A stretch of 64,000 nucleotides of DNA, from the NCBI RefSeq assembly GCF_011398925.1, contig NZ_AP022842.1, forward strand, positions 4,064,001 through 4,128,000, read 5' to 3'. This document shows positions 1-10,656 of this stretch, one piece after another; the first letter of the stretch is position 1, and every line of letters starts with the position of its first letter. The stretch is from Bacillus sp. KH172YL63. GTDB lineage: Bacteria > Bacillota > Bacilli > Bacillales > Bacillaceae_B. Below the pieces are notes generated by a model. It did not search any database. It saw only the letters and a list, made by a program, of their open reading frames with translations, and was not told where the DNA came from. A program made the position numbers and the translations under genes.

Positions 1-602
<602 letters not shown>

Positions 603-753
603 TCACTCCCTTCAAGAGTCGATGCCTTCTTTAAGAAAGCTGGACAATAACGGCAAATGCCGTACCATTCATAATCTGTTTAAGTACTAAACATAAAGGA
701 ATGGCGAAGGTTCTTATCGAATGATCTTCGCCATCTTGAACTTGAAATTGCTA

Positions 754-981
<228 letters not shown>

Positions 982-1034
982 TTAAATGTATGAAAAAGTT
1001 TGTGTAGTTTGTTCAATTTTGAACAGGGTATATA

Positions 1035-1754
<720 letters not shown>

Positions 1755-1770
1755 TCACCTCTCTTCCCCG

Positions 1771-2145
1771 CTATTTATGAGATTTAAGCTGCTGAATAAA
1801 ATAATCTATCATAATGACAACATAAATTGTCATTAATCCAAAAATGACGCTCGGAAGATGAAAGTACTCAGGGTACTCCATTGCAATCATCACTGCAAAT
1901 GCCGCACCTGCCATCCTTGAGAAAGTCCCTAAAGACCTAACCTTTTGACCAGCTTCTACGGCATCACCGAATCGCACGGTTCTCCTCATAATCAGCCAGT
2001 GACTAAACAGACTGATGCCTGTCCCTAAAATAAGCCCAAGGAAAATAGACTGATAGGAAGTGAATCCCCAACCGAGGACGTAAAAGGAAAGGAGGAAAAA
2101 TATGTACTTACGATGCCTGTTAAACACTTGCTGAAGTTCTGGCAT
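1771..2145 (-). CDS. atpI: ATP synthase subunit I (AtpI)
   Basis: 124-residue membrane protein with about four hydrophobic segments (around residues 14-30, 33-50, 75-90 and 97-115). It belongs to the AtpI family that accompanies bacterial F0 operons. In other bacteria AtpI has been linked to c-ring assembly and Mg2+ handling; that role is family knowledge, not visible here. The ATG start has GGGAG upstream, and that ribosome site overlaps the end of atpZ. Confidence 0.88.
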   Translation of the reverse strand: MPELQQVFNRHRKYIFFLLSFYVLGWGFTSYQSIFLGLILGTGISLFSHWLIMRRTVRFGDAVEAGQKVRSLGTFSRMAGAAFAVMIAMEYPEYFHLPSVIFGLMTIYVVIMIDYFIQQLKSHK

Positions 2146-2150
2146 TTACA

Positions 2151-2372
2151 TTAATCTCCCGAATTGAAATGTTGGACTGTACGGAGCATGGTGTAGATTC
2201 CTGTTGTAAGCCCAAGGAATAGTCCAATAATTAAGAAAAGTGGTGTGGTGCTAAACATTCCGTCTACCCATCTTCCTCCGAAGACCCCTATTAAAATGGA
2301 GCCGACAAGCTGGGAAAGAATGGCGGAATATAAGACCATCGGATGTTGCGGGCGTCGATTGGTTTGACGCAT
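2151..2372 (-). CDS. atpZ: AtpZ/AtpI-family small membrane protein, first gene of the atp operon
   Basis: About 73 residues with two membrane helices and a GGRWVDGMF turn between them, typical of AtpZ proteins at the 5' end of Firmicute atp operons. AtpZ and AtpI have been proposed to act together in divalent-cation transport or F0 assembly. I place the start at ATG 2372 (MRQTNRRPQ), because the upstream GTG at 2387 lies inside the GTGGAG ribosome site. Confidence 0.82.
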   Translation of the reverse strand: MRQTNRRPQHPMVLYSAILSQLVGSILIGVFGGRWVDGMFSTTPLFLIIGLFLGLTTGIYTMLRTVQHFNSGD

Positions 2373-2426
2373 ATCAATCATCTCCACAGACGCATTATAG
2401 TGGAAACTCTTTCATTTGGATCACAT

Positions 2427-2470
2427 GATAAAAAACCTTTCCCATCAGGGTTTCCCCATTGTGAAAACCT
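2427..2470 (-). promoter_or_regulatory. possible attenuator hairpins in the atp operon leader
   Basis: Between the atp promoter and atpZ the leader RNA can form a stem GGTTTTC/GGGAAACC. An overlapping alternative, AAACC/GGTTT, is followed by a run of six U. The two cannot form together, as in a terminator/antiterminator pair. Both stems are short, so this is a suggestion only. Confidence 0.3.
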
Positions 2471-2491
2471 TACCATTTTACATCCTTTGTA

Positions 2492-2520
2492 AGCATACAA
2501 TAGGGTGTAATCTATGTCAA
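2492..2520 (-). promoter_or_regulatory. sigma-A promoter of the atp operon
   Basis: On the minus strand TTGACA (2520-2515), a 17-base spacer, then TATGCT (2497-2492). The -35 is perfect and the -10 is good. Transcription would start near 2485 and run about 110 bases to the atpZ start. Confidence 0.75.
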
Positions 2521-2592
2521 TGCGTCAAAGTTAAAAAGTTCACAACCTATCCACGTGTTTCCAGATTGTTCACATTTTCAACACATTTAGTA

Positions 2593-2690
2593 GAAAAACG
2601 GCGGGGCTGTTCTGGGGCGACCGGCATAAGGTGAGGCGGCCAGAAAGGCGGTCTTTGCCTTTTTGGCATATTCATCTAATGCATCCAGAA
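2593..2690 (+). repeat. dispersed imperfect-palindrome repeat, copy 1
   Basis: Shares with copies at 8720, 48738 and 50824 the ordered blocks GGCGAC(A/C)-(A/G)GCATAAG, GAAAGGC, TTTGCCTTTTTGGC and a CTTATG/TAATG right arm. The central GAAAGGC...GCCTTTTTGGC stem is intact; the right-hand part is degenerate. It lies upstream of the atp promoter and downstream of upp. Confidence 0.8.
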
Positions 2691-2900
2691 ACTGAAGGCT
2701 ACTGCATATCACCATGAGTAGACTTATAGCACCAATCTCTAGTCAAAACCTACTGCTTGCATACATCTCCACTTTGAGAATATTCCTTCATTTAAATATG
2801 TATAAAGAGCTTCTCACCCCTACTTCACATGCCCCTCCATTATATAGAATATATACTAGGTGAGTAACCCTTGAATTTAATGTAAATACTTCCAGTTAAA
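2691..2900. other. intergenic, no gene seen
   Basis: AT-rich spacer between the repeat and the upp terminator. I see no open reading frame with a ribosome site. In B. subtilis a UDP-GlcNAc 2-epimerase gene (mnaA) lies between upp and atpI; it is absent here. Confidence 0.6.
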
Positions 2901-2942
2901 ACAAAAAGTCCGGATCATCATATATTGATAATCCGGACTCTT
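2901..2942 (-). terminator. intrinsic terminator of upp
   Basis: Stem AGTCCGGAT/ATCCGGACT with a short AT loop, followed on the minus strand by a T run, about 12 bases after the upp stop codon. Confidence 0.85.
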
Positions 2943-2953
2943 TTTACTTTTCC

Positions 2954-3583
2954 TTATTTCGTTCCGTACAAACGATCTCCAGCGTCCCCCAGACCAGGAA
3001 CGATGTAGCCTTTTTCATTCAGCTTCTCATCAAGGGCTGCGATGAAGATATCAACGTCAGGATGTGCTTCCTTGATTGCGTCTACCCCTTCAGGGCACGC
3101 TACTAAACACATAAACTTGATGCTGACCGCTCCACGCTTTTTCAATGAGTTGATGGCTTCAACCGCAGATCCGCCTGTCGCAAGCATCGGATCGACAACG
3201 ATGAAGTCACGCTCTTCCACGTCGCTTGGAAGCTTTACGTAATATTCAATCGGTTTAAGAGTCTCGGGGTCACGATATAACCCAACATGTCCCACTTTCG
3301 CAGCAGGGATCAACTTCAGGATTCCATCGACCATTCCAAGTCCAGCTCGTAAAATAGGAACAATTCCCAATTTCTTTCCGGCAAGGGTTTTGGCCTTCGC
3401 ATTGCTCACCGGCGTTTCCACATCGATATCTTCAAGTGGCAGATCGCGTGTGATTTCAAACGCCATCAGTGTTGCCACTTCATCCACCAATTCACGAAAT
3501 TCCTTCGTACCTGTTTCTTTATCACGGATAAACGTCAATTTGTGCTGGATTAACGGATGATCAAATACATATACTTTACCCAT
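2954..3583 (-). CDS. upp: uracil phosphoribosyltransferase
   Basis: 209 residues. Converts uracil plus PRPP to UMP in pyrimidine salvage. The PRPP-binding loop [12 protein letters not shown] is present near residues 129-140, and the C-terminal uracil-binding region [13 protein letters not shown] is intact. The start is ATG 3583 ([10 protein letters not shown]), with AAGGAGAG six bases upstream; the frame continues 17 codons further without a ribosome site. It lies downstream of glyA and upstream of atp, as in Bacillus. Confidence 0.96.
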   Translation of the reverse strand: MGKVYVFDHPLIQHKLTFIRDKETGTKEFRELVDEVATLMAFEITRDLPLEDIDVETPVSNAKAKTLAGKKLGIVPILRAGLGMVDGILKLIPAAKVGHVGLYRDPETLKPIEYYVKLPSDVEERDFIVVDPMLATGGSAVEAINSLKKRGAVSIKFMCLVACPEGVDAIKEAHPDVDIFIAALDEKLNEKGYIVPGLGDAGDRLYGTK

Positions 3584-3820
3584 TCGACTCTCTCCTTCAG
3601 ATTCAATTTTATGTAAAATGGTTGTCCACTTCATTTACACCTCAGACTATTGTACATAAAAGACAATTTAAGAGCAACACGTGAGGAAAAGTGTAATGGA
3701 AACGTTAAAATTGAGTTGGGAATGGAGATTTTTTTATTATTTGGGACTGGAGCAGGATGTGACGGGGTATTTTCTTAAAAAACTTTAGATGGTCACTACT
3801 AGAGAAGTGTCTTCTCATGG

Positions 3821-3940
3821 ATTTATGCGTCAATTCCCATGCGTTATGCGTCAAAATAATTTTTTATGCGTCTCTTTCACTGGTTTATGCGTCATTATTT
3901 CATTTTTTGCGTCTCTTCCCCTGGTTTATGCGTCACTTTA
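3821..3940. repeat. phased short-word array A (word GACGCATAA on the minus strand)
   Basis: Six copies of TGCGTC (plus strand) start at 3826, 3847, 3867, 3888, 3908 and 3929, a strict 21/20/21/20/21 period. The conserved word is 9 bases, with 11-12-base spacers. Alternate spacers resemble each other: odd units read TTCCC/TTTCAC/TTCCCC before a GG or GC, and even units are AT-rich, so the higher-order unit is about 41 bp. It lies between the glyA terminator and upp. Confidence 0.85.
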
Positions 3941-3962
3941 CATAATTTTCCACACCACAACA

Positions 3963-4003
3963 AAAACCCCTCCACCATGGAAATCCTTCCTTGGTGAAGA
4001 GGT
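3963..4003 (-). terminator. intrinsic terminator of glyA
   Basis: Minus-strand stem AACCTCTTCACCA / TGGTGGAGGGGTT with an internal mismatch, followed by TTTTTG, just past the glyA stop. Confidence 0.75.
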
Positions 4004-4012
4004 TCTGATTCA

Positions 4013-5254
4013 TTACCGCTCTGGATACAATTCAAACTTACCTGTCAGATCGATGACGCGTTGACGTGCTTCTTCCAACTTCGCTTCGTCTTCATGGTTT
4101 TTAAGAGTCAAAGCCATGATCGATGCGATTTCGTCCATGTCTTCAAGCCCGAATCCTCTTGAAGTCACAGCAGCCGTTCCGATACGGATACCGCTTGTTA
4201 CGAATGGACTTTCAGGGTCGAATGGAATCGTGTTTTTATTGACTGTGATCCCGATTTCATCAAGGACTTTCTCAGCAACTTTACCAGTCAGCCCGAGTGA
4301 ACGAAGGTCGATCAGCAGTAAATGGTTGTCCGATCCGCCAGATACGAGGTCGATGCCTTCTTTAACAAGGCCTTCTCCTAGACGCTTCGCATTGTCGATG
4401 ATGTTCGCTGCATAGTCTTTGAAAGAATCCTGCAGGGCTTCACCGAATGCAACGGCTTTAGCAGCAATGACATGCATCAGCGGTCCGCCTTGGATCCCTG
4501 GGAAAATGGACTTGTCTATCTTCTTCGCAAACTCTTCTTTACAAAGGATCATTCCTCCGCGAGGTCCGCGCAATGTTTTGTGCGTCGTTGTTGTGACGAA
4601 GTCTGCGTACGGAACCGGGTTCTGGTGAAGGCCAGCCGCTACAAGTCCGGCGATGTGAGCCATGTCCACCATCAGATAAGCACCGACTTCATCGGCGATT
4701 TCACGGAACTTCGCGAAATCGATCGCTCTCGGGTAGGCACTCGCTCCCGCTACGATCAGCTTCGGTTTATGTTCCAACGCTTTCTGTCTTACATCTTCAT
4801 AATTGATCAGGTGCTTCTCTTCATCCACACCGTATTCTACGAAATTATATTGAACACCACTGAAGTTTACGGCACTTCCGTGAGTCAAATGCCCACCGTG
4901 GGAAAGGTTCATCCCAAGCACCGTATCTCCTTGCTCAAGGATTGTGAAGTAGACTGCCATATTGGCTTGTGCTCCTGAGTGAGGCTGAACGTTCGCATGT
5001 TCTGCTCCAAAGATCTGTTTCGCACGATCGCGGGCAAGATTTTCTGCTACGTCCACATGCTCACAGCCACCATAATAGCGACGACCTGGGTACCCCTCTG
5101 CATACTTATTTGTCAGCACAGAGCCTTGTGCTTCCATGACGGCTTCACTGACAAAGTTTTCAGATGCAATTAACTCGATCTTCGTCCGTTGACGTTCTAA
5201 TTCATCTTGAATCGCTGCATAAATTTCCGGATCTTGCTTGGCAATCTTACTCAT
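4013..5254 (-). CDS. glyA: serine hydroxymethyltransferase
   Basis: 413 residues, full length for bacterial SHMT. Interconverts serine and glycine with transfer of a one-carbon unit to tetrahydrofolate, using PLP. The PLP Schiff-base lysine is Lys226 in [27 protein letters not shown] and the Asp-containing [10 protein letters not shown] are also present. The ATG start has AAAGGGGGATAT upstream. It is monocistronic here, with its own terminator and a candidate promoter at 5315-5343. Confidence 0.97.
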   Translation of the reverse strand: MSKIAKQDPEIYAAIQDELERQRTKIELIASENFVSEAVMEAQGSVLTNKYAEGYPGRRYYGGCEHVDVAENLARDRAKQIFGAEHANVQPHSGAQANMAVYFTILEQGDTVLGMNLSHGGHLTHGSAVNFSGVQYNFVEYGVDEEKHLINYEDVRQKALEHKPKLIVAGASAYPRAIDFAKFREIADEVGAYLMVDMAHIAGLVAAGLHQNPVPYADFVTTTTHKTLRGPRGGMILCKEEFAKKIDKSIFPGIQGGPLMHVIAAKAVAFGEALQDSFKDYAANIIDNAKRLGEGLVKEGIDLVSGGSDNHLLLIDLRSLGLTGKVAEKVLDEIGITVNKNTIPFDPESPFVTSGIRIGTAAVTSRGFGLEDMDEIASIMALTLKNHEDEAKLEEARQRVIDLTGKFELYPER

Positions 5255-5314
5255 ACATATCCCCCTTTAATTCATAGGCCCCTCAATGGGCGCCTCCTTG
5301 ATTCATTCCCTCCC

Positions 5315-5343
5315 ATTCTAACACGATTCACCCAAAGGCGAAA
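5315..5343 (-). promoter_or_regulatory. candidate sigma-A promoter of glyA with a PurBox-like half-site upstream
   Basis: Minus strand TTTCGC (5343-5338), 17 bases, TAGAAT (5320-5315). Upstream, CGAACGTTA at 5372-5364 resembles the CGAAC core of PurR boxes; glyA is a PurR target in B. subtilis. No well-spaced inverted partner is clear, so PurR control is only an inference. Confidence 0.4.
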
Positions 5344-5375
5344 TAAAAACTCCAAACAAATCGTAACGTTCGTGT

Positions 5376-5600
5376 TTAGAACCCCTTTCGAGGGACGGAC
5401 CTCCAGTGAAGGCACCCACAACCAGTCATCCACCATCCTTCACTACCTGCAAATCAACACCAATTCTAGGTTTTACCAACATATTTACTCCGCCTGTTCC
5501 TTCAATACAAAACCGACATGCCTACACCAAACAATCACCTGTCTCTACCTAAAGCCACCCTCAACCCTTGCCCACCTTGAACGTTCGGAATTCAGGACCA
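5376..5600. other. intergenic, no gene seen
   Basis: C/A-rich stretch upstream of glyA holding one copy of the 11-mer GGGACGGACCT at 5392-5402. Its plus-strand open frame lacks a ribosome site and resembles no family known to me. Confidence 0.5.
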
Positions 5601-5604
5601 AAAA

Positions 5605-5648
5605 TCAAAAGAAAGGTCCGTCCCCCAATCAAAAAGGAACGGACCCTC
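5605..5648 (-). terminator. intrinsic terminator of ywlG built on the GGACGGACC repeat
   Basis: Inverted copies GGTCCGTTCC and GGGACGGACC pair across a short A-rich loop, followed by TTTCTTTTGATTTTT on the minus strand. The 11-mer AGGTCCGTCCC (5614-5624) belongs to a dispersed family in this window. Confidence 0.75.
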
Positions 5649-5679
5649 CTATCAAGCTGTTTTTTACCCTGCGAGAGGG

Positions 5680-6222
5680 TTATTCGTAGGCCGCCCGGTT
5701 TCCGCCGATGAGTTTGGGTCTGGTTTTGGCGAGGGTGACGTGGGCTTGGCCAAGGCTTTTCTGGGTCACGCGGACAGGGACAGCGACGTGCTTCAGGTGC
5801 ATGCCGATGAAGGTGTCCCCGATATCGATGCCTGCGTCTCCCTTGATATGCTCGACCATGACCGGATCATGAAAGGAATGGTACGCTTTCGTTGCCATGG
5901 CGCCACCTGCACTGCGCACAGGGACGACGGTGACTTCATCCAGTCCCTTTCGTTCTGCCACATCCCTTTCCAGGACGATTGCCCGGTTCAAATGTTCACA
6001 ACATTGAAAGGCAAGTGATACGCCTGATGATTCCGCCCATGCCTGTAGTTCACCAAAGATCATATCCGCCACCTCGATAGTCCCGGCGGTGCCAATCCGC
6101 TCCCCCATCACTTCAGATGTGGAGCAGCCGACAACGAATACTTGTCCACTTTTCAGCGGAACCTGACGAGTGAAGTCCTGGAGGATCGATTGAAGCTCTT
6201 CCTTTAGTCGAGCGATTTCCAT
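5680..6222 (-). CDS. ywlG: UPF0340/TIGR01440-family protein YwlG
   Basis: 180 residues, the conserved YwlG family found next to rpiB in Bacillus; no biochemical role is known to me. Conserved stretches include [15 protein letters not shown] and [20 protein letters not shown] place the start at ATG 6222 ([10 protein letters not shown]), because the in-frame GTG at 6231 is part of the AAGGAGTG ribosome site. It starts 12 bp after the rpiB stop, so the two are co-transcribed. Confidence 0.85.
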   Translation of the reverse strand: MEIARLKEELQSILQDFTRQVPLKSGQVFVVGCSTSEVMGERIGTAGTIEVADMIFGELQAWAESSGVSLAFQCCEHLNRAIVLERDVAERKGLDEVTVVPVRSAGGAMATKAYHSFHDPVMVEHIKGDAGIDIGDTFIGMHLKHVAVPVRVTQKSLGQAHVTLAKTRPKLIGGNRAAYE

Positions 6223-6234
6223 GAAGGTCACTCC

Positions 6235-6678
6235 TTATTTTTTGTCTTCGTATGCGGTGATCTTCCCTACCCGGTTTTCATGCCTACCGCCTTCGAATTC
6301 GGTCAGAAGCCAGGTTTTTGCGATTTCGCGGGCAAGCCCAGGTCCGATGACACGTTCACCCATCGCGAGCATATTGCTGTTATTATGTTCCCGTGTCGCT
6401 TTCGCACTGAACAGGTCATGTACAAGGGCACAGCGGATGCCCTTTACTTTATTCGCTGAAATGCTCATCCCGATTCCCGTGCCACAAATAAGGATGCCCC
6501 GGTCAAACTCTCCGCTCGCTACCTTTTCTGCTACCGGAACCGCGTAGTCTGGGTAGTCGACGGATGTTCCGCATTCACAGCCGAAATCTTCATATTCCAG
6601 GCCCATTTCTTCTAATAATGATTTGATTTCTTCTCTGATGTTTACCCCACCATGATCAGACGCAATGGCGATTTTCAT
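6235..6678 (-). CDS. rpiB: ribose-5-phosphate isomerase B
   Basis: 147 residues, RpiB/LacAB fold. Interconverts ribose-5-phosphate and ribulose-5-phosphate. The N-terminal ASDHGG motif binds the sugar phosphate, and the catalytic Cys lies in GILICGTGIGMSI. Full length. ATG start with a GGGAGTGGG ribosome site. First gene of an rpiB-ywlG pair. The chemotaxis receptor gene just downstream of them in the strip is not present at this place in B. subtilis. Confidence 0.93.
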   Translation of the reverse strand: MKIAIASDHGGVNIREEIKSLLEEMGLEYEDFGCECGTSVDYPDYAVPVAEKVASGEFDRGILICGTGIGMSISANKVKGIRCALVHDLFSAKATREHNNSNMLAMGERVIGPGLAREIAKTWLLTEFEGGRHENRVGKITAYEDKK

Positions 6679-6807
6679 TCATCCCACTCCCTCTTGCTTT
6701 TGATACGTTTATTTTGCCACAGAGACTTCATTATATAAAGCTTTTCGAATTCTTTTTCTTTCTATAAAACTGTTTTCGTGAACATTGTTTTTTAAACGAG
6801 TCAGATG

Positions 6808-6859
6808 CGGTTGATTTCCGCTCCAGATACTCGCTTTCCGCGGGGCAGGCGGTGAGCCC
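6808..6859 (+). repeat. fragment of a second Bacillus dispersed repeat
   Basis: GTTGATTTCCGCTCCAGATA followed by CTCGCTTTCCGCGGGG and GGCGGTGAGCC. From memory this matches one end of a large GC-rich imperfect palindrome common in Bacillus genomes; only this end is present. A much weaker likeness occurs near 24230-24262. Confidence 0.5.
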
Positions 6860-6860
6860 T

Positions 6861-6896
6861 ATAAAAAAACAGACACAGGATTCCCCCATGTCTGTC
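6861..6896 (-). terminator. intrinsic terminator of the chemotaxis receptor gene
   Basis: Stem ACAGACA/TGTCTGT with a G-rich loop, followed on the minus strand by TTTTTTTAT, directly after the stop codon. Confidence 0.85.
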
Positions 6897-6900
6897 TTGA

Positions 6901-8190
6901 CTATAAATGAAAACGTGTGATTGTGTTTTTCAGTGATTCTGCCTGTTCTTTCAGGTTAAGCGCAAGTTTCTCTACATCATTCATCACGACCGCTTGTTCC
7001 CTGGTTGAATCGGACACTTCCAATGCCCCTGCGGACGTTTCTTCGGCAATTGCGGCTACTTCCTGTGATTGCTGTGAAGTGAGTTGGATGCTGTCCATCT
7101 GCTGGTCGACGAGGACTGAGATATTTTTGACTGCATCGGCCACTTCATGGATCGTCGTTGTCATCGTTTCGATCATTTCATTGGTTTGGGTTCCTTTTTC
7201 CGCTTCCGAATTAGCCGACTGTACCTGAGTGGTAATTTGTCCGACTACATTCCCAACTTCGGTCTGAATGTTTTTGATCAATTCGGAAATGCCTTGAACG
7301 GCTGTGCCGCTCTCATCTGCAAGCTTGCGGACTTCTTCTGCCACGACGGCAAATCCTTTACCGTGCTCACCGGCCCGTGCCGCTTCGATGGATGCATTGA
7401 GGGCGAGGAGGTTCGTTTGGTTCGCGATATCCCCGACAAGCTGGATAATCTGCTCTACCTTTTTCGCATTGTCTTCAAGTCTGCGGACAGCGTCCAATGA
7501 ATCTTCATTTCCTTTTGCCAGGCGGCTGATGCCTTCAACTAGGGAATGGATGACCTCTTTACTTCCTTGAAGCTCCGTTACCATGTTTTTAGAAATGTGC
7601 TCCGATGATTTCGAATGATTCTGAACTTCCCGGGCAATCCGGATCACATCCTCAACAGATTCAGCCGTCGATTGGATCGCTGTTGCAGAACTTTCTGCAC
7701 CGGCTGAAATCTCACGGATCGTCTTCGAGATGGAATCCGCTTGCGTTGACGCGATTTCCGATGATTTTGACAGCTCAATGACATTCGAATTCGTTTTTGT
7801 GAAATTCTCGTCGATGGAAGATACCATATCCCGCAGGTTATGCAGCATGCGGTTAAACGCAAGCGCTAGGGAACGGATTTCATCATCTGATTTCGGCACT
7901 TCCACATCGATTGCAATATCCCCTTCAGCAGCCTTCAGGGCGACCTGCTCCAATCGCTGCAACGGCTTCACGATGAATCCTGCCGCGAAAAAGGCCAATA
8001 CCGCCGACCAGAAGATCCCCATGCCGAGCGTCATGATCGTAAACATCAGCTCGTTCATATCCGGTGCAAAAGTAGGTTTAATAAAATAAATAAAAAGTGC
8101 ACTTGTGGAATACGTTACCACTGCCAGAAGCGTGATAAAGAAGACTAATTTCTTTCTAAGACCCGACTTGTAACTGTTCACTTTCCCCAT
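6901..8190 (-). CDS. methyl-accepting chemotaxis protein with a very short extracellular loop
   Basis: About 429 residues from ATG 8190 ([17 protein letters not shown] upstream). Two membrane helices (about 15-37 and 48-74) are separated by only about ten residues, so there is almost no outside sensor domain. A HAMP linker (about 75-125) and a long cytoplasmic coiled coil follow. The signalling tip is conserved: [20 protein letters not shown], then [22 protein letters not shown]. It should control CheA through CheW. It is inserted between rpiB and ywlE, which are neighbours in B. subtilis. Its ligand is unknown; sensing from the membrane or cytoplasm is likely. Confidence 0.9.
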   Translation of the reverse strand: MGKVNSYKSGLRKKLVFFITLLAVVTYSTSALFIYFIKPTFAPDMNELMFTIMTLGMGIFWSAVLAFFAAGFIVKPLQRLEQVALKAAEGDIAIDVEVPKSDDEIRSLALAFNRMLHNLRDMVSSIDENFTKTNSNVIELSKSSEIASTQADSISKTIREISAGAESSATAIQSTAESVEDVIRIAREVQNHSKSSEHISKNMVTELQGSKEVIHSLVEGISRLAKGNEDSLDAVRRLEDNAKKVEQIIQLVGDIANQTNLLALNASIEAARAGEHGKGFAVVAEEVRKLADESGTAVQGISELIKNIQTEVGNVVGQITTQVQSANSEAEKGTQTNEMIETMTTTIHEVADAVKNISVLVDQQMDSIQLTSQQSQEVAAIAEETSAGALEVSDSTREQAVVMNDVEKLALNLKEQAESLKNTITRFHL

Positions 8191-8207
8191 CCTTTTCTCT
8201 CCCTGTC

Positions 8208-8645
8208 TCAACCAAGCTTTTTAATTAACGCTTCAATCAATGAATCCAGTTCTCTGTATGTATGTCTGTAGATGTCCACACTTCCCCCATACGGATCCGA
8301 CACGTCCAAATCAACAGGATCTTCAAGGACAAATTCCTTCAATGTGAAAATCTTGTCTGCCACATGAGGATATTGATCCACAATCGCCCGTTTATGATTC
8401 GACGTCATCGTAAAAATATAGGTTGCCCAGTCCAAACGCTCTTTCGTCAATGAACTCGATTCGTGTCTATGTATTATATCGTTCTCTTGGAGCACTTCTT
8501 TAGTCTGATTTGAGGTATCGCTTCCATCCATCGCAAAGACCCCTGCAGATTTCACCTCAAAAGCACCCTTGCCCCTATGCCTCAACACCGCTTCCGCCAT
8601 AGGGCTGCGACACGTATTTCCCGTACAAACAAATAAAATATTCAT
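8208..8645 (-). CDS. ywlE: protein-arginine phosphatase YwlE
   Basis: 145 residues, low-molecular-weight phosphatase fold. The P-loop is C7-TGNTCR-S14 and the general acid Asp is in SDPYGG. Thr11 in the P-loop is the residue that in B. subtilis YwlE gives preference for phosphoarginine over phosphotyrosine, so it probably reverses McsB arginine phosphorylation. Start ATG 8645 with AAGGAGGTGG. The longer open frame to 8702 lacks a ribosome site. Confidence 0.92.
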   Translation of the reverse strand: MNILFVCTGNTCRSPMAEAVLRHRGKGAFEVKSAGVFAMDGSDTSNQTKEVLQENDIIHRHESSSLTKERLDWATYIFTMTSNHKRAIVDQYPHVADKIFTLKEFVLEDPVDLDVSDPYGGSVDIYRHTYRELDSLIEALIKKLG

Positions 8646-8719
8646 CACGTCCACCTCCTTCATGCCTATTATAAAATATTTTCCAATCCGCCCATAGTCC
8701 ATTCACAAAGAATACATAA

Positions 8720-8842
8720 CTTAAAGCGTAGGCGGCTCGGTCAGGCCCGACAAGCATAAGTTGAATATTCCGGAAAGGCGTTCTTTGCCTTTTTGGCATA
8801 TTTAGCTTATGACCTCGAGGGACTACCCGCAGGAGCTGGATA
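8720..8842 (+). repeat. dispersed imperfect-palindrome repeat, copy 2
   Basis: Full element. Nested inverted arms GCATAAG/CTTATG and ATAT/ATAT enclose the central CCGGAAAGGC...GCCTTTTTGG stem, then CCTCGAGGG and GGAGCTGGA. The head of a second, truncated copy (AAAGCGCAGGCGGCTCGTTC) follows at 8849-8875. It lies between ywlE and mntP. Confidence 0.85.
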
Positions 8843-8884
8843 CACTTAAAGCGCAGGCGGCTCGTTCAGCCCCTACCAACACAA

Positions 8885-8912
8885 AAAAAGCCCGCCGGGG
8901 GACGGACCTTCA
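8885..8912 (-). terminator. probable terminator of mntP
   Basis: GC-rich inverted repeat with GGCGGGC followed by TTTTTTTG on the minus strand, overlapping a GGGACGGACCT copy (8899-8909). The pairing is imperfect. Confidence 0.5.
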
Positions 8913-8918
8913 TCAAAG

Positions 8919-9473
8919 TTAAATCGGCAGCAGCAGCTTCACCCCGAAGGCAAACAGAATACTTCCCCCGAGCGCCTCGCTATAATTCCCGAGCACTCCC
9001 TGAAATCTCCGTCCGATCAGCAATCCTGCCCAAGTAAGGACGGTCGCGGCGATTCCGAAGCAGAAAAGGGCAACGGCTGTCCTGGCTCCGAAGATCCCGA
9101 GTGTGAGCCCGACAGAAAAGCTGTCCAGACTGACGCTCAAGGCGAAAAGGATCAAGCCGAAGCCCACCGGGGAGATGAGGGACGCTTCCTCTTCCTTAAA
9201 GCTCGCCATGAACATCTGAATCCCCAGCACGATCAAAAGCAGCCCGCCAGCGTATGCGGCAAGGTCCCCGAATGTTTCTGATAAAAATTTCCCGGTTATC
9301 ATCCCGAACATCGGCATCCATACATGAAAGATGCCGACAACCAATCCTATATAAAAAATTTGTTTTAATCTGAGCCTCAACATCCCCATTCCGATCCCGA
9401 TCGAAAAGGCATCCATCCCAAGGGCAAATGCCATCAACATCAGTGTCACCAATTCTCCTATCATCGCTGTCAT
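8919..9473 (-). CDS. mntP: manganese efflux pump MntP (YwlD)
   Basis: 184 residues with six membrane helices arranged as two repeats, each opening with an Asp-containing motif: [14 protein letters not shown] near residue 15 and [14 protein letters not shown] near residue 113. This is the MntP family that exports Mn2+ across the membrane. Start ATG 9473 with GGAGGGGG. I looked for a Mn riboswitch upstream and saw none; the gene stands alone between ywlE and sua5 as in B. subtilis. Confidence 0.9.
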   Translation of the reverse strand: MTAMIGELVTLMLMAFALGMDAFSIGIGMGMLRLRLKQIFYIGLVVGIFHVWMPMFGMITGKFLSETFGDLAAYAGGLLLIVLGIQMFMASFKEEEASLISPVGFGLILFALSVSLDSFSVGLTLGIFGARTAVALFCFGIAATVLTWAGLLIGRRFQGVLGNYSEALGGSILFAFGVKLLLPI

Positions 9474-9564
9474 CTTTATTTCTTCCCCCTCCGGACATGC
9501 CTTCAAGACAAATTTATGCACGTCCACCGGGAATTAGAATGACAAATACACATGTATGAGCCCA

Positions 9565-9600
9565 TAAAAAAAGCCCCGCCGCTCACCACTGCGACAGGGT
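9565..9600 (-). terminator. intrinsic terminator of sua5
   Basis: Stem CCCTGTCGC/GCGGCGGGG (with G-U pairs) followed by a run of seven T on the minus strand. Confidence 0.85.
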
Positions 9601-9615
9601 CTGATCAACTTCACA

Positions 9616-10656
9616 TTATCCTTTTATGACACGGTATCCGGCCGCTTTCTGCAATCTGTTCATGATCGCAAGGCCGACTCCCTCTTCCGGGAACATCTCG
9701 GCAAAGATGATATCCACATCACTTCTATTAAAAGCACGGAGCGTATCATACAAATGATGGGCGACCGTACTCAAGTCATCGCGACGCCCTGCAGACAAGA
9801 TGAGATCCGCTTCAAACTCCTCCAAGTATTCCGCAGTCGTCATCACCCCAACCTTCAGGCCTTCCGCTTTTTTCTCATCCACCAGTCTCTGCAAATCAGC
9901 CCGTGTCCCGTCCACTAAATAGACCGGCGCGTCCGGTGCGTAGTGGGTATATTTCATGCCTGGGGATTTCGGGGCCCCTTTTCCTTCTTTCAAGGAAGGA
10001 TCCACTTCAACAGCTCCGACGACTTCTTCAAGCTGCTCCTTCGTGACGCCGCCCGGTCGCAAGATGACAGGCACCGCACCGGTACAGTCCACCACCGTCG
10101 ACTCCACACCTACCCCCGTTTCACCGCCATCAACTACACCTGCGATCCGGTCTTGCAAATCGTCGATCACATGATCTGCTGTTGTCGGGCTCGGTTTGCC
10201 TGAACGATTCGCACTCGGCGCCGCAATCGGAAGTCCGGCGGCTTCTATGATCGCAAGGGCCACAGGGTGATCTGGCATCCGGATCGCCACCGTGTCCAAT
10301 CCTGCCGTCACCTTTTCAGAGAATACTTCGGCTTTTTTTTCAAAAATAATCGTAAGGGGTCCCGGCCAGTAAGCATCGATCAGCTTCTCCGCAACGTCTG
10401 GAATGTGTGCCACAAGTCCGTTTAGCTGCCCTTTATTTGATATGTGGACAATCAGTGGATTATCCGACGGTCTGCCTTTCGCTTCGAAGATTTTCCCCAC
10501 AGCTGAATCAGATGTGGCGTTTGCACCAAGCCCGTAAACCGTCTCAGTCGGGAACGCCACCACTTCATCCTGCTGAAGAAACTTCGCTGCATCCACAATT
10601 TGTGGATAACTTTTGTTTTTATCCACATCACTTTCCACAATCCAATGTTTCATCAT
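9616..10656 (-). CDS. sua5: L-threonylcarbamoyladenylate synthase (Sua5/YwlC)
   Basis: 346 residues: an N-terminal YrdC domain (about 1-210), then the Sua5 C-terminal domain (about 225-346). Makes the threonylcarbamoyl-AMP used for the t6A37 modification of ANN-decoding tRNAs. KGRP and the SANRSGKPSPT motif are intact, as is the linker PKSPGMKYTHYAP that joins the domains. Start ATG 10656 with AAAGGTGG upstream. DnaA-box sequences lie within its first codons and upstream. Confidence 0.93.
   Translation of the reverse strand: MMKHWIVESDVDKNKSYPQIVDAAKFLQQDEVVAFPTETVYGLGANATSDSAVGKIFEAKGRPSDNPLIVHISNKGQLNGLVAHIPDVAEKLIDAYWPGPLTIIFEKKAEVFSEKVTAGLDTVAIRMPDHPVALAIIEAAGLPIAAPSANRSGKPSPTTADHVIDDLQDRIAGVVDGGETGVGVESTVVDCTGAVPVILRPGGVTKEQLEEVVGAVEVDPSLKEGKGAPKSPGMKYTHYAPDAPVYLVDGTRADLQRLVDEKKAEGLKVGVMTTAEYLEEFEADLILSAGRRDDLSTVAHHLYDTLRAFNRSDVDIIFAEMFPEEGVGLAIMNRLQKAAGYRVIKG

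Noticed and set aside
8919..9560. Mn riboswitch before mntP
   Set aside because: Only about 90 bases separate mntP from the sua5 terminator, and no conserved yybP-ykoY loops are visible.
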